From Boesenbergia rotunda (Eukaryota; Streptophyta; Magnoliopsida; Zingiberales; Zingiberaceae): a stretch of 64,000 nt of DNA. The position numbers and the translations under genes were made by a program. A model generated the notes under the pieces. That model saw only the letters and a program-made list of their open reading frames with translations, searched no databases and had not been told where the DNA came from. Location of the stretch: positions 216,948-280,947 of the forward strand of contig JAGFNQ010007661.1 of assembly GCA_024364735.1 (NCBI GenBank), read 5' to 3'. Positions 47,674 through 58,693 of this stretch are shown one piece after another (the first letter of the stretch is position 1; each line of letters begins with the position of its first letter).

Positions 47674-48172
47674 TCGGCGTGTGTATATTCAAAAGTTCAT
47701 TATTTCTTTATATCTTTTAGCCCTAATGTGAATAAAAAATAAAAGGGGCTTTAAAAAAAATTGAAAAACGCACATATTCATTTGATTTAATTTAATATTT
47801 CTGTAAATTAACTTTAAATTCTCAATTATATTTTAAGATTTATCTTGGATCCTTATATTAAAAATATCAGAAAAAATTTATTTTCGCTCCATGTATGTAA
47901 AATTCTATTTACTTCAACTCCTTAATATATACTGATTTATCTAATTGTCATTATTATTTTTAGATAAAAAAATCAAAATGAGATATAATTCTTTTTAAAT
48001 TCAGTATCATATAACTTGAATTTAATATATTTTCTATCAAATTTAATACGACCTTTTTTTCAAATTCAGCTGATCGAGAATTGATCAAAGAGGTTCATAA
48101 TTGATTGGAGCTACTCCAATTGATTGATGGGGAGCTTCGATCGATTAGGAATTGATTCATAATCGATCAGTT
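47674..48172. other. AT-rich 3' flank of the NLR with a truncated MITE arm
   Basis: Bases 47955-48060 match one arm of the MITE at 52657-52930 (shared TTTAATATATTTTCTATCAA-like sequence). The target site of the Pack-MULE, GTATTTGTCGC, is at 48173-48183. No gene. Confidence 0.5.
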
Positions 48173-48183
48173 GTATTTGTCGC

Positions 48184-49061
48184 GGTTCGGATCCTCTGGA
48201 CCCTAATCCCTGGTCCCTTCCCTGGACCACATCTGCAATATAAAAACCTCGATCACGTGCGTGGCAGGTGCGCTCCTGGACGAAGCAGTGATTCCTTTCC
48301 CGTGCCCTAACCCCTCTCTCGACTCTCGCCGACCTCCTCTCGCGCGGCGACTCAAGCAGCCGGCGACGCAACCAGGCCCACAACCGCCGACGCCCTCTGG
48401 CTGGAGCTCTCCATCGTCCCCGACGCAAGCAAGCGCCATCGGTCAGTCAGCGAAGCCAAAACACTTCTCTAGCGATTTTTTCCCCGAAGCCCTACCGCAG
48501 CCATCGCCTCCATCGCCGCCCTAACCACCCCCTCCCACGACGCAAGCAGGCCGTCGCCGCCTCCATCGCCCGACGTCTCCATCGAGCTGCGATTATAGTG
48601 CAATGCTTGTTCGAAACTCTTGCGAGAGTTGATGCTTGAGTGCTATTTCGGTAATTAAACAGGAATCCGAAGCAAGTGCTGCACGAGGTGCCGACGACGC
48701 TGCTGCATAGCATCGAAGGAATGGCTGGATTGGACTGGGAGAAGCTTCTTCGCCTACAGTGCCAAGACGGCTCCTTTCTATTCTCGCCGTCCTCCACCGC
48801 CTACGCGCTGATGCAGACGGGCGACGGCAGCTGCCTCAAATATCTCGAGCGAATTAAATTCGATGCAGGAGGTAATCGGCGCGTCGATCCATTAAATGAA
48901 TCCATTAATTCATCAATTCTGCCAGAAACAAGCCAAGAGCTTCTCCTATGCCTTCTTGCGAGAGAACAAACTGCCCACCAGCTGCTCGACAAATGGATCA
49001 TTACTAAGGATTTGCCTGGGAGGTAATTGGCTAACTAAAACAGATAAATTTCACCGTCTGC
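48184..49061 (+). repeat. Left terminal inverted repeat of the Pack-MULE
   Basis: Pairs with 51753-52629. By eye I see four substitutions and one indel (an extra C in the run near 48535), about 99.4% identity. The first 480 bp is GC-rich, with a non-specific open frame at 48261-48524. From 48662 it contains captured cyclase exons. Confidence 0.9.
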
Positions 49062-49221
49062 TCGTGTCGAATTAGTACTATATCATCGTTTGATTGACGG
49101 AACAGGTGGAGTATGCTCTGGATTTCCCCTGGTACGCGAGCATGCCTCGCATCGTGGCAAGGCTCTACTTGGAGCAGTATGGAAGGGTAAGTGATATTTG
49201 GATTGGCAAGACTCTCTACAG
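48662..49221 (+). pseudogene. Captured fragment of a class II diterpene cyclase (ent-copalyl diphosphate synthase type)
   Basis: Copalyl diphosphate synthases cyclise geranylgeranyl diphosphate in plastids, the first step to gibberellins and labdane diterpenoids. Exon-like pieces: 48662-48871 reads IPKQVLHEVPTTLLHSIEGM, then GLDWEKLLRLQCQDGSFLFS and PSSTAYALMQTGDGSCLKYL. The piece 48926-49022 reads KSFSYAFLREN in one frame and HQLLDKWIITKDLPG in another. The piece 49106-49221 reads VEYALDFPWYASMPRIVARL and IWIGKTLYR, ending at GT. Splice signals flank these pieces. The central exons, which in functional enzymes carry the catalytic DxDD motif, are absent. A one-base loss at the 49022/49106 junction (DLPG-E) and a shift inside the second piece break the frame. 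It cannot make an active enzyme. Confidence 0.85.
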
Positions 49222-49377
49222 GTAAGCTTATGTACTGATCACAGTTCCTTACTTTAAGCTATCTACTTACTAAACTTGTTTTCTAGTTTCAGTTCGGTTT
49301 TTAGATCTGAATTATCAGTTGTTTACTTAACTGAATGATTAACTGAAAGAGTTCATCTTAACGAGTTCATCTTAAAA

Positions 49378-49584
49378 ATGAAGGCATACAGCCATGTCGA
49401 TCGCATTAGATTCGCCTATTACTTGAATCCTGCAAGAATTCAAGATGTCATATGCCACGGAGCAGATCTTTTTGACATGCTTCCTGAGGAGTGTACGTTC
49501 CAGAAGATGATTGCCAAATTGGGCCCAATTCCTAGTTCATACTCTGCCATCGATCTTCCCGGTTATCTAATTCGAAATGACTAG
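49378..49584 (+). other. Coding-like fragment of unknown origin in the Pack-MULE
   Basis: An open frame of 68 codons reads YSHVDRIRFAYYLNPARIQD and then MLPEECTFQKMIAKLGPIPS and YSAIDLPGYLIRND. Just past the stop it resumes as FSYLLPGNCKRD. The composition looks like real protein-coding sequence, probably a third captured gene, but I do not recognise the family. The stop within the continuing similarity suggests decay. Confidence 0.4.
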
Positions 49585-50570
49585 AAATTCAGCTACCTCC
49601 TTCCGGGAAACTGCAAAAGAGATCAGCGTGGCTAAGCGAGAATTCGTGCGGCATTTGCATTCAGTGAGATGTTGCAGAAAAGAAAGCACCACCCACAAAC
49701 ACTCGGAGATTTCGGTGTTGACTGAATGAGTTCAGTCTATTGTAACTAAGCATGGAGATTGTATGTGATCTGAAGCCTCATTTTTGTAGGATCAAAATGA
49801 GTGGCATTAATTCTGGGGATTCATTTCTGTTGGAATCCATTAATTCATGCAGTATTCTTCTGTTCGACAGACCTTTAAACTCTGATTGTAACATACTGTT
49901 TGGTTGGAATCTGGTGCTGATTTTCTCTTTCATTTTTCTGAATTTTTCCTTGGAAGACATTGACTAATTAAGTGGCCTTTTCGTTTATTTCTGGTCTGTC
50001 TGGAAAATACCTTCTTTTTTTAAAAAAAATTGTTCGGGAACCAACTTGATGGTCAATTCAATACTTGTAAATCAAAATAAATTGCTCTTTCTTAAAATTA
50101 CATGAATCGTATTGGAAATAGAATTTATAACCATTTTATATAATGAAATGTATAATACTAATAAATAATATAGTTATAGTTACAGAAAAAAATGATGATT
50201 CTAAACTATTATATTTTTAGTTAATAATAAATGATATTATTATATTACAATATATTTACTAATCTAATACTACTAATAATTAATATTTATAAATAATTAA
50301 AATTTAGACTTTCTTACATAAAATTTAAAATTTTATTCCAACAAGAACTTAGAATCTTCAAATTAATTATGTTAATATCAGAATTAAGTTTCTTCTGGGC
50401 CAATTGGTTGTCCATAACTAGTTCATAAAGAAGTCAAGTGGCCTTCTGATTATTAAAATATAAATTACAAGAATGAAATTGGACTGTTACAATGAAATGT
50501 TAAATAACAATGATACAAAACGGTTCGACGTTACACCAACTCCTTTGACAACAAGCCATCATGAAGACGT

Positions 50571-50992
50571 CATCCATCAGGTTCCTTTAGAAACATTTCT
50601 TGTTCTAAATATTCTTCTAGTTTTTTGACGATTTCAATAATCTTCCTATCTCCTTTTTCCTTGAGTATGACCGCAGGCAAATAGCTTCGAGAAATAACAT
50701 CAAGCATCTTCTTGAATTGATATTTGTATTTCCTGTACAACGCAACCATCTGCTACCATAGGCTGATTTTTTAGCCCGTGAATTTGTGGTAATAATACGC
50801 ATAAATAGAAGTTAATATGAAGTCTACTAACCTTCAAGAAAGCTTCCAAAGCATAAGCCGTGGATTTGTTTGCAGGCAAGGCATTCAGAAACCTCGCAAG
50901 CCGTAGTTCAGGTAACTCTCAGAGCTTTCAATTTTTCCATCCTTTTCATGGTAACCAATCATCTTCCAGTAGTCATCGTTCTGTAATGCTTG
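50571..50992 (-). pseudogene. Captured fragment of the mRNA export factor gene GLE1
   Basis: GLE1 sits at the cytoplasmic face of the nuclear pore and, with inositol hexakisphosphate, activates a DEAD-box helicase that releases exported mRNA. Two minus-strand exon-like blocks have splice borders. Block 50832-50992 reads QALQNDDYWKMIGYHEKDGK, IESSESYL, then after a break RLARFLNALPANKSTAYALE. Block 50571-50749 reads MVALYRKYKYQFKKMLDVIS through LEEYLEQEMFLKEPDG and then a stop. The order and motifs (GY..-DGKIES-ESYL, LARFLNALPAN, YK-QFKK-L-IIS, EMFLKEP-G) fit the C-terminal half of plant GLE1. About 30 residues are missing between the two halves of the first block, and there is a frameshift there. 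Confidence 0.7.
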
Positions 50993-51752
50993 CTGGAATT
51001 AAGTAGAAGTGTTAAATAAATGAAAAGGAGATACATTTTCCAAGCAAGATCATAAAGCCTGCATCTGTACTATTTGCACACGCTAATAAAAGTAATTTGA
51101 TATGTGGCACGTCTCACAACCATCAATAGAGCTCATCTTGAATTAACGAATTTTACTGTGATACAATGAATAATAAATTTCACAAAAAACAAAATATTAA
51201 AACAATGGGCTTTCTATATAGTCTGGCAAGAAGTGTTGTATCAAAAAGAGTCTACTCTCCAGATTGCAGTACAATAATAAATGTGGGCACACAATTTATA
51301 TATATTATGATAAAAGGCAAGGATTTTAAGGACTAAGAGTGCATCATACTATGAAATTAATACCCCATTGAAATTTTCTAATGAAGATTAAAACAATGGT
51401 TAAACTAGAAAAACAAGGAAAACAAGATTGGTCCATCACATCTAGAATCTGGGAGAAACATCATACCAAATAGATTAAAGAAAAAATGAAGGGAATTAAT
51501 AAAAAATGTATTAGATTAAACCAGTATCAGTTAACCAAAACTAATAAAAGCTAGCTACACAAAACTATAATGGCTTGTTTACATGTTCAGATATTCTTTA
51601 GTGAAACTAGTGACAAACATTTAGGCAAAAACACAACTCATATAGTTTGATGGTGTATGTAAATTTCATTCCATACTTTACTCTGCATGAAAACGAATAT
51701 AAAGTTGAATGAAACAGTACTGTCAAAAGTTCCAGTTGAGTCTTCGCACCAT

Positions 51753-52629
51753 GCAGACGGTGAAATTTATCTGTTTTAGTTAGCCAATTACCTCCCAGGC
51801 AAATCCTTAGTAATGATCCATTTGTCGAGCAGCTGGTGGGCAGTTTGTTCTCTCGCAAGAAGGCATAGGAGAAGCTCTTGGCTTGTTTCTGGCAGAATTG
51901 ATGAATTAATGGATTCATTTAATGGATCGACGCGCCGATTACCTCCTGCATCGAATTTAATTCGCTCGAGATATTTGAGGCAGCTGCCGTCGCCCGTCTG
52001 CATCAGCGCGTAGGCGGTGGAGGACGGCGAGAATAGAAAGGAGCCGTCTTGGCACTGTAGGCGAAGAAGCTTCTCCCAGTCCAATCCAGCCATTCCTTCG
52101 ATGCTATGCAGCAGCGTCGTCGGCACCTCGTGCAGCACTTGCTTCGGATTCCTGTTTAATTACCGAAATAGCACTCAAGCATCAACTCTCGCAAGAGTTT
52201 CGAACAAGCATTGCACTGTAATCGCAGCTCGATGGAGACGTCGGGCGATGGAGGCGGCGACGGCCTGCTTGCGTCGTGGAGGGGGTGGTTAGGGCGGCGA
52301 TGGAGGCGATGGCTGCGGTAGGGCTTCGGGGAAAAAATCGCTAGAGAAGTGTTTTGGCTTCGCTGACTGACCGATGGCGCTTGCTTGCGTCGGGGACGAT
52401 GGAGAGCTCCGGCCAGAGGGCGTCGGCGGTTGTGGGCCTGGTTGCGTCGCCGGCTGCTTGAGTCGCCGCGCGAGAGGAGGTCGGCGAGAGTCGAGAGAGG
52501 GGTTAGGGCACGGGAAAGGAATCGCTGCTTCGTCCAGGAGCGCACCTGCCACGCACGTGATCGAGGTTTTTATCTTGCAGATGTGGTCCAGGGAAGGGAC
52601 CAGGGATTAGGGTCCAGAGGATCCGAACC
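51753..52629 (-). repeat. Right terminal inverted repeat of the Pack-MULE
   Basis: Reverse complement of 48184-49061. It ends inside what in the left arm is the intron between the second and third captured cyclase exons, so it lacks the third exon. Ends with CCGAACC before the 11-bp duplication. Confidence 0.9.
51792..52151 (-). pseudogene. Second copy of the captured cyclase exons
   Basis: Encodes exactly the same 116-residue reading as 48676-49026, with the same defects (missing central exons, same shift). It is present because the exons lie inside the inverted repeat. Opposing copies could yield a double-stranded RNA if transcribed through. Confidence 0.85.
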
Positions 52630-52656
52630 GTATTTGTCGCGAGAGAATATCACCCT

Positions 52657-52930
52657 TATTTTTTAAAGGTATAAAAAGTTCAAAAATGAGTATAATTTTT
52701 CCTAAATTCAATACATCTAAATTGGAATTTAGTATATTTTCTATCAAATTTAGTACAATTTTTTTTTCTACCTGAATATTGATTAGGAGTTCATACCAAT
52801 CGATTAATTTAGGATGAATTGATTAGACCATACTTAATTTGATAGAAAATATACTAGATTTTAGTTAAATGATCTTAAATTTAGGAAGAATTATATTTTA
52901 TTTCAGTTTTTTTATGTACCTAAAAAAAAT
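52657..52930. mobile_element. AT-rich foldback MITE
   Basis: Arms at about 52657-52760 and 52830-52930 pair imperfectly (TTTAGTATATTTTCTATCAA on the left, its complement on the right). The loop contains TTGATTAGGAGTTCAT and CCAATCGATT, also seen near 48090-48150. No target duplication resolved. Confidence 0.55.
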
Positions 52931-55439
52931 TGAGAGTAATTCGGTAGTCAAAGCACATAAAACCTTGTATGCAAGGAGTGGAAATAAATTTTTCCTGATA
53001 CAGGGACTGATGAGGGAGTTGAGTTTGCATGCAGAAAGTTTAAGATAGTTTTTCCTTAATATTTAATTTGACTGATTTATTGAGTTTGCATGCAAATTTA
53101 CGATAATTTTCCCTTAATATTTAATATGACTGATTTATCTATATAAAACAAATGATTAACGAGGTTGGATAACGTTGAACCTTGTAGACCGGTCCGGCCC
53201 CATGAATGTTTCTCACCGGTTGCTAGGGTAAATCAGAAAGTGCTCGCGGCTGACAGTCCAGAAGTCCAGTTTTTCAGAGTTCATGCCCCATTTTGGAGGG
53301 AAAAAACTTATAAAATACATCATAGCTAGGGATCAAATTGCGGATGTCTAGGATGACAACTAGTCAGGGGCTGACTGATTTATCTGTATAGGAAAATGAT
53401 TTGATGCCTCTGAGTATTCCTGGACTTCGATACATACGATAAATTTATAGAATGGAGGAAGTAGAAATTATCAATAAGACATTGATAATTTTTTTTAAAT
53501 TATCAATAAGTTCATTACATTTTATAATTTATTAAATAATGTATTAAATCCCTCTTCTATCCCTTCCGTCAACCTCCTTTCCGGACATAATTTTTCAAAA
53601 TATCCGAGTCACAATTTAGAAATTTATAAATCCAAAATTAAATATTTAGTTCGGATGCATATCATCTCATTCCTCTCCCTTTGTTGTTCCTATAAACACA
53701 ATGCACAAACCTCTCTCTGCTTATCATATTCCTTTCCTGCAATTTTATAGTTTGGTGTGATTGCAAAAAAAAAAAAAGTAAAAATTAGGACAACTACGTT
53801 GAAGAATTACGTCGTTGAAGAATTGAGGCATTTAAGAACATCGTTGTTAAAGGAAAAATTTCTAGCAAGACTGAAAGATTGGTTGAAGATAGATAAATGC
53901 AGTCCTTGAATCAAATTTTGACATCATATTTACATTCTCCTCGCTTAACCTTTCCTAGTGATCGCGAATTTACAAAATTCTAAGAGAGAGTTTGGTTTCT
54001 TTGGTTTCTATTTTCATTTTCTAGAAAAGTGTATTTTCCATTTCTTAGAAATAACTTCTAGACATTCTCTATTTTCTCATAAAATAATATTTACTTTTCT
54101 AGAAAACAAATGTGGAAATTATAAACCAAACATTATTTTTTAGAAAATCATATTTTCTCATAAAATAAAAATATAAAATGAGCAAACCAAATGCTCCCTA
54201 GCTTTCCAGAGTTGGGCTCACCCGAACTTTTCTCCGACCTTCATCTCGAGCGTGCTTTCTCTTGGCTTCTTGTCCCTCAGATGCCGCGCACATCCTTATC
54301 GCTCCACTGGCGTACTCTTCCGCAGTCCTCGACATCCCTCGGATGCATTGAGCCCCTCGGCTCCCTTCTGATATCATCCTTCCCATCGGTTGCGTTTTTA
54401 GCTCGATTTTCTATGCTCATAAGTTTCTGCATACTTAGACACATGAATCAGATACCAACAGGACATAATTTGACTCAGTTGACCACATCAAAACTCACCG
54501 GGATACTTACAGATCCATTAGTGAGTTTCGGTCAAAACCCACTGATGGCACCATATTAGACCCTCTGTACTTCTAATATCCCCATACCAGACTCACTTTG
54601 TTACTTGATTAGAAGCAAGTTTTGATACTATATCTACTTTCTTCTCGTTCAACCATTCTTAGAGGTTGCGAGTTTTAATAAATCCAAATAGCTTAGGTCC
54701 ATTAATAGGTTTCGATCAAAATCCACTGATTACACCTAAACAAGTCTCATTGCACTCATTTCAAGTTTGGTTTGGTTACTGAAACTGGAAGGAGTCCACC
54801 ATTGTCTCTTTATAGCGCTCTGAAGGTGGTCCAATGTTACAATAAATTTTAGCTAGAATGTGGGTTTGGTATCGTAATGTTTGCTTGCTTTTAGAATTCC
54901 AGCAAACTTGATTTTGACATTTTAACTTTGATAACTTAGTTTGTAATTTTTTTTAGGGTCAATCATATTGTTGAAGAAATTTTCTCTGAAATATGAAATA
55001 TGCTTGATGCAAATTCTACTATGCCATAGGGAGATAATGAAGTAGAAGTATCCAGAACTAATATTCCGTCTTATTTCGAGTACACTGGCATGTGGAACAT
55101 AAATAGAAATACAAGCAATTTGAGTTTTGATTTAAATGAAGAAGCAAGTAACCTAGTAGATGAGATTGTGAATCTTTGTACGACACTTTTTAATTACTTT
55201 GAGCCTACTTCGAGCGAGAGGAAGAGCATCATATATGGATTGCAGAGGAATTACAATGCAATACAGATGTACAAGCATTCTTAGTTGATGATATGTAAAT
55301 TGAACAAAATGAATTTCCTTCGGAGCAGTACAGTGACTTAGAGGAGTTTCCAATAGCTGATGATACATATATTCTGAATTCTTGATTGCTACAAAGGTCA
55401 ATTGGAGAGACAACAGAGGCAATAGATAAGCATGAATTT
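52931..55439. other. Intergenic, AT-rich, no gene recognised
   Basis: It contains a poly-A run near 53766 and TTTTCTAGAAAA-type palindromes near 54010-54180. A more GC-rich stretch at 54190-54560 is open on the plus strand (122 codons) with no recognised domain. From about 54960 the sequence may be the 5' part of the decayed MULE that is recognisable from 55440, but I cannot confirm that. Confidence 0.4.
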
Positions 55440-55575
55440 TTTGTTGGATAGTTTTTTTCATCTTCACGAGAGTTCAAGAATGCATTTGTGAAGCATACTA
55501 TGGTTAAATATATAAGATATAACCTAGTTGACATCCGAATAAATAGAGTTAAAATAGTTGGCTTCAATCAACTAT
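55440..55575 (+). pseudogene. MULE transposase remnant, N-terminal part
   Basis: Reads FFVG-FFSSSREFKNAFVKHT and YNLVDIRINRVKIVGFN, matching the N-terminal DNA-binding region of plant MuDR-type transposases (pattern F-VG-F-S--EFK-A---Y). An in-frame stop follows FFVG. It is cut at 55575 by a CACTA element and continues at 60514. Confidence 0.6.
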
Positions 55576-56842
55576 CACTACAAGAAAATTGGAATTACAA
55601 AACACTTAAAAGACAACACTTTTTTAAAAAAGCGTTATCCTTTTTTTACAATACTTTTAATGAAAAATATTGTCTATGTTTGTTATTTCTTACTTAAAGA
55701 TAACACTTTTTCAAATAAGTATTGTCTATTGATATATATATATATATGTTTTTTTTTTTTGTCAAAGACAATGCTTTTAACAAGTGTTGACTATGTTCAC
55801 GACCTAACCTCCTCTGGCAAAACCTCCCCTTCAAGAAAACTCCATGAAAAACTCATCTCTACCAAAATCTTCCTCTACGAAAAACTTAACCTCCAAAACT
55901 CATCTCTGCTAAAACCTAGCCTACGAAACTCAAAAAGCAACAATAAAAAAAACAAGGAAAAAAAAGAAAAAAAAAACTAATTAACAACGCCTTCACGGCA
56001 AGATTATATAACCCTAACTCGATCCTTTATTTGCCCGAAAACACAGTATTATTGCACGCCTCTCAATCCTTCATCACCGACCCTCACCTCTCGCGTAGAA
56101 TCTCTACTGCCAGCTACCGTCCGCCAGAGTACTAGTCCTTCACTCTTCTCACAGCCTCTGTTCCTCCGATCTCACAGGTCGATCGTATCCCTTAATCTCG
56201 ATGATCTATCTCTCACAAGCCGATCCTACCCCTTAATCTCGATGATATTATGTTGATGTGGTTCAAATTCGATCCCTATTCTATTATTTGTGTGCTTAGG
56301 AATAAATTTGACGCCAAGAAATGAACTTGAGAACCTATTAATTTTAGTATATTTCTGGTGTTTATATTCTTGTGTCATTGGTTAAGACATTTCTCGCCAT
56401 TACTTGGACTTCATGGCTTCAATCATTTTTCTCTTTCATTTGCTCGTTTTTTTTAAATTGGAGTTTGCTTTAATCTATCAGTTTTATTTTTCTGTAGAGT
56501 TTTTGTCTCTTCTTTCATTTTTGTGAAGTTTGCTTTAGTGATATTATTCTTAGATCTCTTATTTTGTTTAGTGAGACAACACATGCAGAACACTTCTCAA
56601 TGCAAAACTTACACATGTACATTCTTTTTTCTTTAGAGCATTGCTATATTGGATTTTTGTAGTTTTATACAATTCAATCAAAAATTATGTTCTAAAGTAA
56701 ATTTCTTTAGTTCCATAATTATGACACGAAAATAGACATAACAAGAAGTCAAATGTACATATGACTTCATCAATTAGGATGCACGTGGTGACTCATGATG
56801 AGATAATTTTTTTTTAGTGATTTAGATCATTAGATATATAAG

Positions 56843-57817
56843 TCATCATGTCGCGAAGCGAGGTGGCAGTCTCAAAAACGAGATGGTCCTCCGGGGAGCG
56901 CAAGATCGCTGAGGCTGCAAGCTGAGCTGGCTCGCTCCTGTCCTACAAGACAGAGATCGTTAGAACCCGCCGGGAAAAGTCCCCGGCTAGGTACTCCGAC
57001 GGTCAAGTCAATACTTGACGGTGGCAAGCGAATGGAAAGCAATAGAATAGTAAATAATGCACTATTGGGCATACATGAGAGATGCAGAGTGAAGGGGCTT
57101 ATATAGCCGGGGAAGCTGACAGCTCCTGCCCCACCTGCCACCTGTTGCCATATAGCGAGGACAAGGTGATGCATGCCCAGAGGTGGCAGGATAAAGTAGC
57201 GCATACTGTGTTAAGGAAAGGGGCACTATCAACTTAATGGTGGGCGTCTTTTGGCGTCGCTCGGCTTGACACCAGTGTATGTGGTCGTAGTACGGAGGGA
57301 CAGGGTGTGGCAGAAAGATCAAGTCATCAGCGGGATATCCGTTGCTAGGACCAGAGTGACCCCAGTCCTGTGCCGACCCCGTACTACTTCGGGTAATCTG
57401 ATGTCAGGGAGTGGTTGTTCCATCTGCTAGAGCATACTAGGGCTGACTGAGGACCTTGGAAGAGAGAATGCCGACTGGGGGCACTAGGTAATGAGGCCGG
57501 CTGAGGGCCTTCGATGAAGGTGCCGACTGGGGCACTAAATAACGATATACCGAGTAGCACCCTCTCTGGCTTGGGCTTACCCCCGGGGCGTGGTCTGTCC
57601 CGCGTCGACGGGGAGCCAAACTTAGAAGGGTATTAGAGCATGAGCGTCTAAGCCTTGGTCAGACCGATCCTGAGGAGCGTGGGCCGCCACGCGTCCGATC
57701 AGGGGTCTTGATCCTAGTGACGCATATCCGACGGGCCTCTCCAGGCCATTAACCATTTTCCTTCTAACTAGGCGTCAGATTGCCGGGCCAGGCTACACGC
57801 AAGCTGGCCCGGGATCA
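56843..57817 (-). mobile_element. Solo LTR, family B copy 4 (TSD ATAAG)
   Basis: TCATCATGTCGCGAAGCG (a mutated TGATCCTGTCG start)...CCCGGGATCA, 975 bp, with exact ATAAG at 56838-56842 and 57818-57822. The TATA-containing segment GCTTATATAGCCGGGG near 57098 is shared with copy 1. Minus orientation by analogy with the other copies. Confidence 0.85.
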
Positions 57818-58693
57818 ATAAGATTGTCAGAAAAGAAAAAGCGCCTTTTAATCAAAAGGACATACAGAGATATCAAAAGTAAGCTCTTTTTTTTTCAATC
57901 TTACAGTTTGGATAAGAGTTGTTAGCTCCATGGTTTGTGGAGTCCTTAGTTGGCATTGAGCAGTTAAATAATTGTGTTGTTTTTACTTTATCTTACTAGG
58001 AGTAATTGGGTGGTTGATAGTGTAGTGAAATATGTAATGGGGAAGGGCTGTGTAGCTTTAATCTGTCTTAGGATGATGATAAAGTTACTACCAAAAGTTG
58101 AGTTTGTACTTCTTGCTCTTGTACTATGTTAAAGTTCAACTGAACTGAGAACTCGATCTAACCCGAAGTACCTAGTCTCTTGGGTGGAGAATTTACTTTT
58201 ATTTCAGAGAACATCACTTGAAAAGTTGGTTTTGAAGATGCTGTGCTTTTCATGAAATAATTATTCTCTAGACGGGCTTTGTTCGTTCCTATCTATCTAC
58301 AACCTAAGTGAGTTATCAATTCCAATATAAATTAGTACCTTCTGAAATTGTTAATATATTGCTACTTTTATCGACATATTGTTTCTGTCAAGATTTTGCT
58401 GGATACATTATAAATCAGAGTTTCTTGTACTCTCTTGATGTTAGCAACATGTTAGCAGAATTTGTAGAACTGCTTCATTGCATCTAATCGACATAATAAC
58501 ACTCTTAAACCTCATTTCTTTTACTTTGATGAGAATTTTTGGGTTGGGCATTGTAATTGAGGCCATGCTTGTTTTCTCTTTATTAAATAGAGAATAAGAA
58601 TATGAAGAGTACCTTTGTGAAAATCAAATATAGTTTAATTTATAATTCATGACAAACATGTTGGATCAAGGGTTAAAGTATCATCCGATCCCC

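Larger units (their letters stand above)
48184..52629. mobile_element. Pack-MULE with 878-bp inverted repeats and captured CPS and GLE1 pieces (TSD GTATTTGTCGC)
   Basis: A 4446-bp unit beginning GGTTCGGATCC and ending with its complement, flanked by an exact 11-bp duplication GTATTTGTCGC (48173-48183 and 52630-52640). Target duplications of 9-11 bp and long inverted ends are typical of Mutator-like elements, and MULEs that carry host gene fragments are called Pack-MULEs. The arms are 48184-49061 and 51753-52629. Inside are exons of a class II diterpene cyclase, exons of GLE1 and an unassigned coding-like fragment. No transposase is present, so it is non-autonomous. An alternative would be a local inverted duplication, but this would not explain the flanking 11-bp repeat. 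Confidence 0.85.

Noticed and set aside
48261..48524. An 87-codon proline-rich frame in the Pack-MULE arm, mirrored at 52289-52552
   Set aside because: Low-complexity composition and no recognised domain. It may be a captured 5' region, but there is no support for a protein.
49378..49584. Possible further exon of the diterpene cyclase
   Set aside because: The sequence after the IWIGKTLYR exon does not match the expected continuation of the cyclase, so it was listed as unknown instead.
54191..54559. A 122-codon frame considered as a gene
   Set aside because: No recognised domain, start context or splice signals. Composition alone is not enough.
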